Part shown: one piece after another, positions 43,493 to 52,923 of the stretch | Layout of the letters: each line of letters starts with the position of its first letter | Position numbering within the stretch: position 1 is the first letter of the stretch | Assembly: GCA_019637395.1 (NCBI GenBank) | Contig: JAHBVR010000028.1 | Span: forward strand, 10,915 to 74,914 | Source: Vulcanimicrobiota bacterium | GTDB taxonomy: Bacteria > Vulcanimicrobiota > Xenobia > Xenobiales > JADMJV01 | Reading direction: 5' to 3' | DNA: 64,000 nucleotides | The notes under the pieces: model-generated | Seen by the model: only the letters and a program-made list of their open reading frames with translations | Database searches by the model: none | Told to the model about the DNA's origin: nothing | Made by a program: the position numbers and the translations under genes

Positions 43493-44713
43493 ATGGAAGA
43501 AGAATCCACCCTCAAATTAGAGACGAGCGCCAGCAAAGTGCCCTGGATCGAAACCGACCTGGAAGTCCTGGTGATCGATCCCCTGGGCCGCGAATCGATC
43601 TGGCCCATCACTCGCGCCTCGATGCAGATCGGCTCGGCCGCCAATCCTCGTCCCAACGACATCATTCTCGACGGCCCTGCCGCCGCCGATCGCCAGGCCG
43701 TGCTGCAGGTCCGCAACCAGAACGTCATGTTCCTCAATTTCGACCAGAGCAATCCCGCCAAAAAGGGCGGCCGGGGCATCACCTACTGCGAATTTTTGCC
43801 CGGTGAGGAAATCCAGGTCGGAGGTTACCGGCTCAAACTACAAAAACATGTGCCCTCGGCCGCCAGCCTGGTCGGCTACAGCCATCCCTACCGGGGGCGG
43901 CGCTGGCTGTTGCGCTCCGGGGTCAACATGGTGGGGCGCCCCGGCAAACGCGACAATCAGATCGTGCTGGAGGAACGCACCGTTTCGCGCACCCACGCCA
44001 CCCTGACCGGCGAAGGTGACCACTACTTGTTGCACAATGAAACCGACCCCTCGGCCACCTTCATCAACGGACACCCGGTCAAAACCGACGCGGAGCTGAA
44101 AGATGGGGATCTGATCCAACTGGGTGCCCAAATTCTGCGCTTCTGTCCGGGGAAAAAGCCTGCCCAGGGGATGGAAACACGCTACTGCACCGTGCTTTTC
44201 GCCGACATTTGGAACTACGACAAACTCACCGAAAGCGGCGCCATGGACCAGTTCGTGCGCCAGGCCGCCGATTTCTATGAAATGGTGGCCCGCGTGGTGG
44301 AAGAACACGACGGCGTCCTGGCTACCTATCTCGGAGACGCCGTGGTGGCCCTTTTCGAAAAAGAAACCTCGGCCGCCGACACCGCTCTGGAACTGTTTGT
44401 TCATCTCGATCAGATGAATAAACTCTGGGAAGACGCCGCCCTCCCCTCTCTGCAAGTGGGCATCGGCGTGCACACCGGGGACATCGTGGTGGGAGACTTG
44501 AGCCTGCGCGGTCGCTCCGAGTTTGCCGCGGTGGGCGAGCAGGCCAATCTGGCCGCCGAGATCGAAGGCTACACGCGCCAGAAACGAGTGCGCATTCTCA
44601 TCAGCGAAACCACCGCCCGAGCGGTGGAGAGTACGCACAGCCTGAAAAGCCGGGGAACGGTGGCTCTCGAGGGTGGGCGCCTGGAAGTCTTTGAATTGGG
44701 AGCCAAACCATGA
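43493..44713 (+). CDS. FHA-domain class III adenylate/guanylate cyclase
   Basis: 406 residues, cytoplasmic. Residues 25-117 form a weak FHA-like domain; 137-220 are a clear FHA with NMVGRPGKRDNQIVL, TVSRTHATL and FINGHPV, binding phosphothreonine. Residues 228-400 form a class III nucleotide cyclase: metal-binding Asp238 (LFADIWNY) and Asp282 (TYLGDAVVALF), and GIGVHTGDIVVGDLSLRGRSEFAAVGEQANLAAEIE. It could link the Ser/Thr kinases of the region to a cyclic nucleotide signal. Its stop overlaps the start of the acyl-CoA dehydrogenase by four bases. Confidence 0.88.
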   Translation: MEEESTLKLETSASKVPWIETDLEVLVIDPLGRESIWPITRASMQIGSAANPRPNDIILDGPAAADRQAVLQVRNQNVMFLNFDQSNPAKKGGRGITYCEFLPGEEIQVGGYRLKLQKHVPSAASLVGYSHPYRGRRWLLRSGVNMVGRPGKRDNQIVLEERTVSRTHATLTGEGDHYLLHNETDPSATFINGHPVKTDAELKDGDLIQLGAQILRFCPGKKPAQGMETRYCTVLFADIWNYDKLTESGAMDQFVRQAADFYEMVARVVEEHDGVLATYLGDAVVALFEKETSAADTALELFVHLDQMNKLWEDAALPSLQVGIGVHTGDIVVGDLSLRGRSEFAAVGEQANLAAEIEGYTRQKRVRILISETTARAVESTHSLKSRGTVALEGGRLEVFELGAKP

Positions 44714-46491
44714 GCCAATATTTAAGCATGGAGACCTTGAACTGGATGTTGTTCGAGGTCTTCCGTCTGGGGGATCTTTTAAGTGCTCCCCGCTTCCAAG
44801 ATCACGATGAACCATCGTTGCGCCTCATTCTCGACAGCGTCAAGAAATTTGCCGACAGCGAACTTTATCCGGTCTTCCGCGCCATGGACGCCGATCCGGC
44901 CCGCATGGTCGACGGCCAGGTCATCGTCCACCCGGCCGTCAAAATCATGTTGGAACGCGCCGGCGAGCTGGGCCTGGTCGGCTCCACCCTGGATTATGAC
45001 GACGGCGGTATGCAATTGCCGGTCACCCTGTATCAGGCCCTCAATTTCATCGCCGACGCGGCCAACAACAACATGACCGGCTACACCGGCCTCACTTCGG
45101 GCGCGGCCGGCCTGCTCTGCTCTTTCGGCTCCCAGGAACTCAAGGACATTTACCTGGCCAAAATGCTCTCCAATGAATGGGGCGGCACTATGGCCCTGAC
45201 CGAGCCCCAGGCCGGCAGCTCCCTCTCGGACGTGGTCACCGACGCCATTCCCCGCGACGACGGCAGTTACAGCGTACACGGCCAGAAGATCTGGATCTCC
45301 GGCGGAGACCACCAGTTCGCCGAGAACTTCATCCACTTCACGCTGGTGCGCGTGCCCGGCGGCGGCCCCGGCACCAAAGGCATCTCGCTGATGCTCATTC
45401 CTAAATTCCGCCCCGAAAACGGCCGGCTGGTGCCCAACGACGTCTCCACCGTGGGCGACTTCCAAAAGATGGGCCAGCGCGGCTACACCACCACCCACCT
45501 GGTCTTCGGCGAAAAAGACGACTGCCGCGGCTGGCTGGTGGGCACCCTGCACCGCTGCCTGGAGCATATGTTTTATATGATGAACGGCGCGCGCATCCAC
45601 GTGGGCCGCCACGGCGCCGCCATCGCCACGGCCGCCTACTACGCCTCGCGCCAGTTCGCTCTGGAGCGCCCCCAGGGCCGTCGGCTGCAGGCCGGCGGCC
45701 TCAAAGACACCAGTGAAGGTCAGACCCTGATCATCAATCACCCCGATGTGCGCCGGATGTTGTTACTCCAAAAGGCGATTGCCGAAGGCTCGCTGGCCTT
45801 GATTCTGCAGGCTTCGCTCTACGCCGACCGGGAAAAGACCTCCAAGGGTGAGGAAGCCGCACGCTACCACGACCTGCTCGAACTGCTCACTCCCATGGCC
45901 AAGACCTACCCGGCCGAGGCCGGCCGGCGAGCCGTCGACCAGGGGCTGCAGGTGCTCGGCGGAGCCGGCTTCTGTGATGAATACGTGCTCCAGCAGTATT
46001 ACCGCGACGTGCGCATCATGGCCATCTACGAAGGCACCACCGGTATTCAGTCGCTGGATCTCTTGGGCCGCAAGGTTTTCATGAACAAAGGAGCCTCGCT
46101 GAAATTCCTGCTGGCCGAAATCGAGGCCACCTGCGCGGCCGCCGCCGAGGTCGACGAGCTCAAGCCCTATGTGGAGCAACTGCGCGAACAACTGGCTCTC
46201 AACCAGAAAGTGCTGGGCCACTTGATGCCTATGGCGGCCCAGGGCGAATTCGAGAAAATGCTCTCCGACGCCACCCTCTACATGGAGTTCTTTTCCAACC
46301 TGGTGGTGGCCTGGCAATGGCTCAAACTCGGGCTGGTGGCCAGCGGCGGCGGCTCCGATTTCCACCGAGCCAAAGTGCACACCATGAAATTCTTCTTCCA
46401 ATACGAACTGAGCAAAAACAGCTCTCTGGCCAGCACCCTCATGCAGCCACAGCGCCTGACCATCGTAGGCCCGGTGGAGGTTCTGGACTGA
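44710..46491 (+). CDS. Acyl-CoA dehydrogenase, large AidB/DmdC-like type
   Basis: 593 residues, larger than classical acyl-CoA dehydrogenases (about 380) because of an N-terminal helix and a C-terminal ACDH_C extension, as in DmdC-like enzymes. Motifs: WGGTMALTEPQAGSSLSDV (flavin/substrate), WISGGDHQFAENFIHFTLVRV, and IYEGTTGIQSLDLLGRKV where the Glu is the expected catalytic base. It oxidises an acyl-CoA to the enoyl-CoA with FAD and passes electrons to ETF. The substrate is not predictable; 3-methylthiopropanoyl-CoA and medium or long chains are both possible. Coupled to the cyclase upstream by ATGA overlap and to the lipoprotein downstream by one base. Confidence 0.88.
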   Translation: MSQYLSMETLNWMLFEVFRLGDLLSAPRFQDHDEPSLRLILDSVKKFADSELYPVFRAMDADPARMVDGQVIVHPAVKIMLERAGELGLVGSTLDYDDGGMQLPVTLYQALNFIADAANNNMTGYTGLTSGAAGLLCSFGSQELKDIYLAKMLSNEWGGTMALTEPQAGSSLSDVVTDAIPRDDGSYSVHGQKIWISGGDHQFAENFIHFTLVRVPGGGPGTKGISLMLIPKFRPENGRLVPNDVSTVGDFQKMGQRGYTTTHLVFGEKDDCRGWLVGTLHRCLEHMFYMMNGARIHVGRHGAAIATAAYYASRQFALERPQGRRLQAGGLKDTSEGQTLIINHPDVRRMLLLQKAIAEGSLALILQASLYADREKTSKGEEAARYHDLLELLTPMAKTYPAEAGRRAVDQGLQVLGGAGFCDEYVLQQYYRDVRIMAIYEGTTGIQSLDLLGRKVFMNKGASLKFLLAEIEATCAAAAEVDELKPYVEQLREQLALNQKVLGHLMPMAAQGEFEKMLSDATLYMEFFSNLVVAWQWLKLGLVASGGGSDFHRAKVHTMKFFFQYELSKNSSLASTLMQPQRLTIVGPVEVLD

Positions 46492-47630
46492 TGAAAAAAC
46501 GACTGCTGTTGGCCGCCCTCTTAACCCTTGGTTGCGGCAACAGTTTGCAGGTCAACATCCCCCCCAGCGGCGGCGGGAGCGACAACAATAACAACAACAA
46601 TCCCGGCGGATTGTCGCTGCGCGAACTGATCGTCATCCCCAACCTGAGCGACAACACTATCACCGTCAAACAGGTCAATCTCGACGACGGCACCACCTTC
46701 ACCCGCGCCACCGTCAGTTCCGGCGCCCAGGGCCCCTTCGTGGTGAAATGCAGCCCCACCATGAATGTCTTCTACGTGCTCAACAGCAACAGCGGCCTGA
46801 TTACGGAATTTCGCATCGACATCAACGGCAATGTCAGCAGCATCGGCAACATCGCCTCCCCTGCCAACCCGCTGCTGATGACCATCCACCCCTCAGGCCG
46901 GCTGGTCTTCGTAGCCGGCACGGGGCGCCAGGTCTTCACCTATGGGGTGAACAACGACGGTACCCTGACCCTGGTGGCTCAAACCACTACCAACTTCCTC
47001 AACGGCACCCCCGGGCTGGACGCCGACTTCAGCGGCAACGGCGCTTTCTTGCATCTGCCGGTGGTGGGTGGCGTGCAGACCTGCGCCATTCAGAATGACG
47101 GCAGCCTGGTCAGCAGCTCGCTCAACAATGCGGGCGGCAGCATCGGCGCGGCCGACCAGGTCCTCGACGTGGACGTCCACCCCGGCCAGACCTCCCTGCA
47201 GGCCGCCATCCAACGAGCCGGCAACGACGCCATTGCCTCCTTCGCCATCAACGGCGGGGCCCTCACCCCCACCGGCGGAGCCACCACCGTCAACTACGAA
47301 GTCGGCCTCGGCGACTTCTCCGCCCCCGGCCGCTACTACCTCGGCGAAAGCGGCACTCCCCGAGTCCACGGCTTCAATACCGTGGCCGCCACCGGCGCCC
47401 TTACCGAACTGGCCACCAGCCCATCCATCAGCTCCGGCCTCAACGCCCTCTACACCCAGATGGACTTCACCAGCTCCTACCTCTTCACCACCCAGAGCGT
47501 CGGCTCCAACCTGCTCATCTCCCGCCCCCTCAGCGGAGCTGGCGAATTCAACGACTCCAACGTCGACAACCAGAACCTGGCCGCCCCCCAGCTCTTCGAC
47601 TTCTTCCTGGTCCAGGTCAGCGGCTCCTGA
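46491..47630 (+). CDS. Beta-propeller lipoprotein (lactonase-like)
   Basis: 379 residues. The signal KKRLLLAALLTLGCGN contains a lipobox (LTLGC), so the mature protein should be lipid-anchored. A disordered linker (SGGGSDNNNNNNPGG) follows. The rest repeats the blade pattern seen in lactonase/YncE-type seven-bladed propellers: YVLNSNSGLITEFRID, MTIHPSGRLVFVAGTG, VFTYGVNNDGTLTLVA, QAAIQRAGNDAIASFAIN. No catalytic residue can be assigned. It begins one base after the dehydrogenase and ends the run. Confidence 0.78.
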   Translation: MKKRLLLAALLTLGCGNSLQVNIPPSGGGSDNNNNNNPGGLSLRELIVIPNLSDNTITVKQVNLDDGTTFTRATVSSGAQGPFVVKCSPTMNVFYVLNSNSGLITEFRIDINGNVSSIGNIASPANPLLMTIHPSGRLVFVAGTGRQVFTYGVNNDGTLTLVAQTTTNFLNGTPGLDADFSGNGAFLHLPVVGGVQTCAIQNDGSLVSSSLNNAGGSIGAADQVLDVDVHPGQTSLQAAIQRAGNDAIASFAINGGALTPTGGATTVNYEVGLGDFSAPGRYYLGESGTPRVHGFNTVAATGALTELATSPSISSGLNALYTQMDFTSSYLFTTQSVGSNLLISRPLSGAGEFNDSNVDNQNLAAPQLFDFFLVQVSGS

Positions 47631-47659
47631 CCCCCGTCCATACAGGTCCCCCGCCTGGT

Positions 47660-48655
47660 TCAGCGGGTCGCCGGCTTCAGCAGACCCGAAGAGATCAGCT
47701 TCGCCACCACGGTCTCGTCAAATCTCTGAACGACTTCGGGGTCTGGCTGAATTCCACAAAAGATGACCTCATTGGTAGGCCCTGTTTGCTGGAGGATCTC
47801 AGCCGTCTTGTCAAGGATCCGTTGTGCTGAGCCAAACAACAGCAGATCCTTGCCAACAGCATCGAGAGCGGGGCTAAAATTGTCTCTTTTGGCGGCAGCC
47901 TTCTGTTCATCGTCCACGAGATCGGCCCACAGCGCTACCGATGTCCGAATCTCGCCAGGATCACGACTCAAGGTCGCGCAATGCTCCCCGAGAACGTCAA
48001 GCTTGCGTTTGAAGTCTTGCGGAGTCGTATAGCCATTGGCAAAAAAATTGTAGCTATCCGCATACTGAGCAACCAGGCGCAGGGTCCTCTTTTCCCCGCC
48101 ACCACCGATAAGCAAGGGCAGTTTTGCCTGTACAGAGCCGGGGGCGAAGGGGGCGTGGTCGAGAGTATAATACTGCCCGATAAAATTGACGCGTTCCTCG
48201 GACGAAAACAGCAGGCGCAATACTTCTAGACCCTCGCCGAACCGATCCAGTCTTTCTTTCACGGTTCCCAACGGAATCCCATACGCCCGGTGCTCCCCCA
48301 GGTGCCAGGCCGCTCCCACTCCAAGCTCCAGGCGCCCTCCCGAAATATGATCGACGGTAGCCGCCAGTTTCGCCAACAGCGCGGGATTGCGGAAAGTCAT
48401 CGCGTTTACCAAAGTGCCCAGGCGGACCCGGCGAGTCTGAGAGGCCCAGGCGGCGAGCATGGTCCACCCCTCAAAAACATCTCCTTGTTCGAAAATCTCT
48501 GGATCATACAGATGAGGCCACTGCTCGGCAAAGGGAGGAACCAAATGGTCGTAATTCCAAAGATATTCCCAGTTGCCCCGATCCACAACCGCCGCGATTT
48601 CCGATAGAGTCTTCCAGGCGACGTGATCATTACGAACAAAAAGACTGAATCCCAT
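47660..48655 (-). CDS. LLM-class flavin-dependent oxidoreductase
   Basis: 331 residues, luciferase-like TIM barrel. The segments WNYDHLVPP, TRRVRLGTLVNAMTFRNPALLAK, DHISGGRLELGVGAAWHLGEHRAYG and PLLIGGGGEKRTLRLVAQYADSYNFF are characteristic of the F420- or FMN-dependent group. It may reduce or oxidise small molecules; the cofactor cannot be settled from sequence alone. Its base composition is slightly lower in GC than its neighbours, and it lies next to a decayed toxin gene, so it may be a later arrival. It converges on the lipoprotein gene. Confidence 0.88.
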   Translation of the reverse strand: MGFSLFVRNDHVAWKTLSEIAAVVDRGNWEYLWNYDHLVPPFAEQWPHLYDPEIFEQGDVFEGWTMLAAWASQTRRVRLGTLVNAMTFRNPALLAKLAATVDHISGGRLELGVGAAWHLGEHRAYGIPLGTVKERLDRFGEGLEVLRLLFSSEERVNFIGQYYTLDHAPFAPGSVQAKLPLLIGGGGEKRTLRLVAQYADSYNFFANGYTTPQDFKRKLDVLGEHCATLSRDPGEIRTSVALWADLVDDEQKAAAKRDNFSPALDAVGKDLLLFGSAQRILDKTAEILQQTGPTNEVIFCGIQPDPEVVQRFDETVVAKLISSGLLKPATR

Positions 48656-48764
48656 GTGGCTTTTCCCCTTTTCCTAGAGCATTAACATGTTCATTGGTTC
48701 GGAACTTCAGAACTACATCATCTGCTAGCGGCCCTGTCCAGGCGGACAGCTAAAATGAGACGGC

Positions 48765-48984
48765 TGGGACAGTGCTCAGCCTCGAGAGTTGCGCAGAACC
48801 GTCGAGAACCTGCGCGACTTCCCGAACATGGGCCGGATGGTCCCGGAGCTGGAAACCCCGCCGTCCGAGAGCTGATCCTGGGCGACTACCGCATCATCTA
48901 CCGCTTGGGAGGCAAGAGTGCCTGGAGATCGCCCGCATTCGTCACGTAAAGCGCCTCTTTACCGAGAAAGACCTGACTTCATAG
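48765..48984 (+). pseudogene. ParE/RelE-type toxin remnant with two frameshifts
   Basis: Three frames together read as one toxin: LRRTVENLRDFPNMGRMVPELET (about 48789-48857), then AVRELILGDYRIIYRLGGK (about 48861-48918), then CLEIARIRHVKRLFTEKDL (to 48984). This is the ParE core (P..GR.VPEL..., RELI.G.YRIIYR, ...I.H..R). Two single-base shifts separate the parts and the N-terminal part is missing. No antitoxin gene remains next to it. Confidence 0.78.
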
Positions 48985-49036
48985 CGGGCCCAGACCCTTA
49001 CGCGCAAGGCTCGACGCCTCCCGTCTGGCCCCAGAA

Positions 49037-49540
49037 CTAATCCAGCAGCTCGTATTCACACAGACGCCGTAAGTTGCGCCCCTTCGACTGAGTCTCGGTC
49101 ACGCTCTGGGCCAGCACCACCCGGCCCTGCTTGAAGTCAAACTCAAATAGCCATTCCACCTCGGTGCGAGGATTCTCCACCACCTTGCGACTCACAATCT
49201 CGGCCACATCACCCTTGATCGAAGTCAACTCATAAAAGGCCCCGTCCACCGTCCAGGCATCGCCCTCCCGCAGCTCCTTCTCCGGTAGCGCCGGCAGAAA
49301 ATCCGGGAGAGACTGACCCATCTGGAACTTACCCGGCCGCGTCAAATCCTCAGGCACCTTGATTGGGCCGGAGCGATTCTCGAGACGCGTCTCGGTCGTC
49401 AAAGCGCCCTGATCACCCACCTTGAGGACCACCAGTAACTCGAGTTCGTCCACGTCCGACTCGGCTTCATCCATTAAAGTGACATCCAGTTGATACTTAA
49501 GAACCTGGCGAAAGGCCAGCTTGTGCTGTAATTGCGGCAT
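49037..49540 (-). CDS. Hypothetical protein
   Basis: About 167 residues from ATG 49540. It has no signal peptide. Sequence alternates beta strands with charged turns (VLKYQLDVTLMDEAES, ELELLVVLKVGDQG, GDAWTVDGAFYELTSIKGDVAEIVSRKV), suggesting an all-beta fold similar in rhythm to secreted DUF-type beta sandwiches. I do not recognise a family. It is divergent from the FecR-domain gene with a gap of 71 bases, which may hold a shared regulatory region. Confidence 0.5.
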   Translation of the reverse strand: MPQLQHKLAFRQVLKYQLDVTLMDEAESDVDELELLVVLKVGDQGALTTETRLENRSGPIKVPEDLTRPGKFQMGQSLPDFLPALPEKELREGDAWTVDGAFYELTSIKGDVAEIVSRKVVENPRTEVEWLFEFDFKQGRVVLAQSVTETQSKGRNLRRLCEYELLD

Positions 49541-49611
49541 ACACCCGGCCATTCAGCGAAAACCCATCTCTGCCTGCAAAGCTCCTGGCTCATCTCGGAG
49601 GCGTTCCACCC

Positions 49612-50724
49612 ATGGATCCAGAACCTGCCTGCGTGAAGCGCGCGCTCCTCATTTTTGCTCTGGCCTTGCCCGCTCCAGCCGAAGAGCCGGTGCTGCGGGT
49701 CCAATCCATTCAGGCCGTCGACCCCAAAGGCCAGACCCAACTGCTACAAAAGCGCCCGGAAGAGGCCAAAGGCTACCCGGTCACCATCAACGCCACCGGC
49801 TACGTGCAGGACCACTTCGCCACCAGCTCCAATACCATGGCCGCCCTGGAATTCCTCATCGGCGGCCGCGTCGGCATCAATCAGAGCACCGACGTGGAGG
49901 TTCTCAATGAACGAGCGGTGGGAGACGCTCCCATTCCGGTCAAGCGCATCGTCTTGAAGAACGGCAGCATCTGGGTGAAAGCCGATGCCAAAACCCTCAA
50001 GCAGCCCCTGGAGATCCAGACCAACGGGGGGGTTATGGGCATTCGCGGCACCGAATTCACCGTCCATGAAGAAGAAGACGGCACCGTCGAAGTCAATTGC
50101 TTCGAAAGCAACAGCGAGCAAGGCGGAGTCGAGATCCGCGACCTCACCGGCCAGGTGGTGGGCACGGCCCGGCCCGGCGACCAGGTCCGCCTTCATCGCT
50201 CCCGCCGCCCTGTCTTTCGCCGCTTTCAAAACATTGCCCAATACCGCCAGCAAATCCTCACTAGCCGCCGCTTTCAGGCCTTGGGGCGCAACGCCTACTT
50301 CAACAAGCGCTTCCTGGGCGGCCTGGGAGCCATGCCCGGCGCCGAGCTGGCCCACGCCTACTTCCGCGCCCAACAACACCGCCAGCTCGAACGCAACCCC
50401 CACGCTGCCCATCCCCGACGGCGCCTGACCTTTCCCAGCCGTCTCACCCCCGACGCCAACGATCCCGGCCAAAGCGCCGTCGGCCACCACCCGCGCTTCT
50501 CCTGGCTGGGCGTAGCGCGCGCCAACGGCTATCTGGTCACCATCTCCCGAGACGAAGCGGGGGAAGAAAACCTCTTTACGCAGCGCGTCAAAGCCACCCG
50601 GACCAGCTATCCCCTCTTCATGCGCCCGCTGCCCAGCGGACGCTATTACTGGCGGGTCACCCCCGTCGACGCCCAGGACAATCCCATTCTGGAAGCCAGC
50701 CAGACGACTTTCGACGTCCAATAA
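49612..50724 (+). CDS. Exported FecR-domain protein
   Basis: 370 residues. The start ATG at 49612 has GGAGG ten bases upstream; the first 23 residues form a signal peptide (VKRALLIFALALPAPA). A FecR domain (about 60-190) follows: HFATSSNTMAALEFLIGGRVGINQSTDVEVL, then LKNGSIWVKA and GGVMGIRGTEFTVHEEEDG. Such domains occur in envelope proteins as well as in sigma-factor regulators; no ECF sigma factor is adjacent here, so a structural envelope role fits better. The end (GRYYWRVTPVDAQDNP) is fibronectin III-like. Its stop is one base from the flhA stop on the other strand. Confidence 0.8.
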   Translation: MDPEPACVKRALLIFALALPAPAEEPVLRVQSIQAVDPKGQTQLLQKRPEEAKGYPVTINATGYVQDHFATSSNTMAALEFLIGGRVGINQSTDVEVLNERAVGDAPIPVKRIVLKNGSIWVKADAKTLKQPLEIQTNGGVMGIRGTEFTVHEEEDGTVEVNCFESNSEQGGVEIRDLTGQVVGTARPGDQVRLHRSRRPVFRRFQNIAQYRQQILTSRRFQALGRNAYFNKRFLGGLGAMPGAELAHAYFRAQQHRQLERNPHAAHPRRRLTFPSRLTPDANDPGQSAVGHHPRFSWLGVARANGYLVTISRDEAGEENLFTQRVKATRTSYPLFMRPLPSGRYYWRVTPVDAQDNPILEASQTTFDVQ

Positions 50725-50725
50725 A

Positions 50726-52843
50726 CTAGAGACAGGCCATCGTCAGCGAGTTGACCTGGATTCCTGGGGCAATCTCGTTCCAAGAGAGTACCACCAGGGT
50801 GGGAAAAGTGCGTTCACAGAGACGCCGCAACGCCGGCCGCACGTCCGGAGCGGTCAGTACGATCGGTTGCAAGCCGCGCTCGCGCAGCCCCTCGATTTCC
50901 CTGGCCAAACAACTCAACATCGCCTGACCCTCGCGCGGGTCCAGGTTGAGCTGCAGCCCCAGCGCGTCGCGATGCATGGCCTGGCGCAGGCTGCGCTCCA
51001 TTTCGGGATCCAGCGAGATCACGTTGAGCAGCTTGTCGTTGTTGACATACTCCTCACAAATGTTGGGGGCCAGTCGCACGCGCACGAACTCGGTCAGCAG
51101 GTCGGGATCCTTGGTCACCCCCACGTGGTCCGCCAGGCACTCCAGAATCCGCGAAAGGTCGCGAATGGAAACGCGTTCCGAGAGCAGATTGCAGAGCACT
51201 TTTTGGATGTCTCCCACACTCAGGTCCTGCGTGGCCTCCTTCACAACCATCGGTTTGGCCCGCTTTATCAAGTCCAGTAGAGCCTGCACTTCCTGGCGCC
51301 CCAACAGCTCGGCCGCCCGCGCGCGTAGAACCTCGGTCATCTGGGTGGCCATCACGCTCACCGGATCAAACAACATACAGCCCAGCCGTTCCGCGTCCCC
51401 CCGCTGTTCCGGGCTGATCCACACCCCCGGCATGCCGTAGGTGGGATCGGTCGTGCGCGTGCCGCGCAGATTCTTGAGCTTCTCCTCGGGACCGATGGCC
51501 AGAAACTGGGTGGGGAAAACCTCGCCGCGAGCCACCTCCAGGTTGCGCATCTTGATGACATAACTATTGGGAGCCAACTGAAGATTATCCCGGAAGCGTA
51601 CTCCCGGCACGACGATGCCCAATTCCAAAGCCAGATGGCGGCGAATGGCCACCACCCGCGAAATCAGTTTGGCCTCCTCATCCGGATTGACCAGCCCGAG
51701 CAGTCCGCGACCCACCTCCATGGCCACCGGGTCGACCTCCATGATGGTGGTCACCTCGACCGGCTCGCGGCGCTTGACCCCCTTAACCTGCTCCTCCTTT
51801 ACTTCGCTGATCTGGATAGCGGCATTGCGTTCCGATTCGAGGCTTTTGAGACAGAAATGGAGCAGGCAACTGAGCACCAGAAAGGGCGTCGAAGGGAAGG
51901 CAAACAGTCCCGTCAGTCCAAACACACCCATTCCGAAAAGGGCTTGAGTGGCCATCTTCAGAGCGCGCGGCTGGGCCGTGATCTGCAGGATCAAATCGCG
52001 AGCCAGATTGGATTGCGAGGCCGCCCGGGTCACGATCAGGCCCATGGAGGTGGACATCAGAAAAGCCGGCACGGTGGTGATCAGACCATTGCCGATGGAG
52101 AGCAGCGCGAACGTGTTGAGCGCGTCCCACAGCGACATGTGGAAGTAGACCACGCCCATGGCCATGCCGCCCACGATGTTGACCACCATGATGATGACCG
52201 CCGCCATGGCGTCGCCGGTGATAAACTTGCCGGCGCCGTCCATGGAACCATAGAAGTCCGCATGGCGCTGCACTTTGGCGCGGCGCTCCCTGGCCTGATC
52301 GGAATTGATGATTCCCGCGGCCAGATCCGAGTCGATGGCCATCTGCTCACCGGGCATCTTGTCCAGCGTAAAGCGCGCCGCCACCTGGGCCACCCGCTCC
52401 GCGCCCTTGGTAATGACCAGCATCTGGATGGTGATCAGAATGACGAAAAGAATGAGCCCTACCAGCAGATTCCCTCCCACCACCACCTTGCCGAAAGCAG
52501 GAATCAAGTGCCCTGCCCCGGTCGGCATATGGGTGAGCGGGTCCTTGTAGTAGCCATTCAACAAAATCATGCGCGTGGCCGACACGTCCAGACTCAGCCG
52601 GAACAGAGTGGTCACCAGCAACATGGTGGGAAACACCGAAAACTCCAAAGGCTCGGTGATGCTCAAAGCAATCAGGATGGTGATCACCGAGAAGGTGATG
52701 TTGCATACCAGAAAAAAATCGAGAACTCCCGGCGGCAAAGGCACGATCAACATGAAGACGATGCCCAGGACCACGACGGCCATCATCACTTCCGAAAATT
52801 CCAACAACCGCTGCAGAGGATGATTCGCGTCAGAAGGGGGCAT
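50726..52843 (-). CDS. flhA: FlhA/SctV type III export gate protein
   Basis: 705 residues, full family length. The N-half (20-330) has about eight transmembrane helices with the FHIPEP-region sequence: LDVSATRMILLNGY, DPLTHMPTGAGHLIPAFGKVVVGGN and MPGEQMAIDSDLAAGIINSDQAR. The C-half (about 350-705) is the export-gate ring domain with EVGRGLLGLVNPDEEAKL, VVPGVRFRDNL, TTDPTYGMPGVWISPEQRGDAERLG and DPVSVMATQMTEVL. Nearby genes are not flagellar or injectisome genes, apart from the fusion at 38.1 kb that carries a copy of this C domain. It would select and pass export substrates. GGGAGC precedes the ATG. Confidence 0.93.
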   Translation of the reverse strand: MPPSDANHPLQRLLEFSEVMMAVVVLGIVFMLIVPLPPGVLDFFLVCNITFSVITILIALSITEPLEFSVFPTMLLVTTLFRLSLDVSATRMILLNGYYKDPLTHMPTGAGHLIPAFGKVVVGGNLLVGLILFVILITIQMLVITKGAERVAQVAARFTLDKMPGEQMAIDSDLAAGIINSDQARERRAKVQRHADFYGSMDGAGKFITGDAMAAVIIMVVNIVGGMAMGVVYFHMSLWDALNTFALLSIGNGLITTVPAFLMSTSMGLIVTRAASQSNLARDLILQITAQPRALKMATQALFGMGVFGLTGLFAFPSTPFLVLSCLLHFCLKSLESERNAAIQISEVKEEQVKGVKRREPVEVTTIMEVDPVAMEVGRGLLGLVNPDEEAKLISRVVAIRRHLALELGIVVPGVRFRDNLQLAPNSYVIKMRNLEVARGEVFPTQFLAIGPEEKLKNLRGTRTTDPTYGMPGVWISPEQRGDAERLGCMLFDPVSVMATQMTEVLRARAAELLGRQEVQALLDLIKRAKPMVVKEATQDLSVGDIQKVLCNLLSERVSIRDLSRILECLADHVGVTKDPDLLTEFVRVRLAPNICEEYVNNDKLLNVISLDPEMERSLRQAMHRDALGLQLNLDPREGQAMLSCLAREIEGLRERGLQPIVLTAPDVRPALRRLCERTFPTLVVLSWNEIAPGIQVNSLTMACL

Positions 52844-52886
52844 GCTCCCAGAGTAAACTCAGCTCATTAGCAAATTATGTTCAATT

Positions 52887-52900
52887 CGTAACATATTACG
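52887..52900. promoter_or_regulatory. Small palindrome upstream of flhA
   Basis: CGTAACATATTACG has five-base arms around a four-base centre and sits in an AT-rich island about 45 bases before the flhA start. It could be an operator; nothing else supports it. Confidence 0.3.
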
Positions 52901-52923
52901 GCGCCTTAATATTTAAAGCCAGC

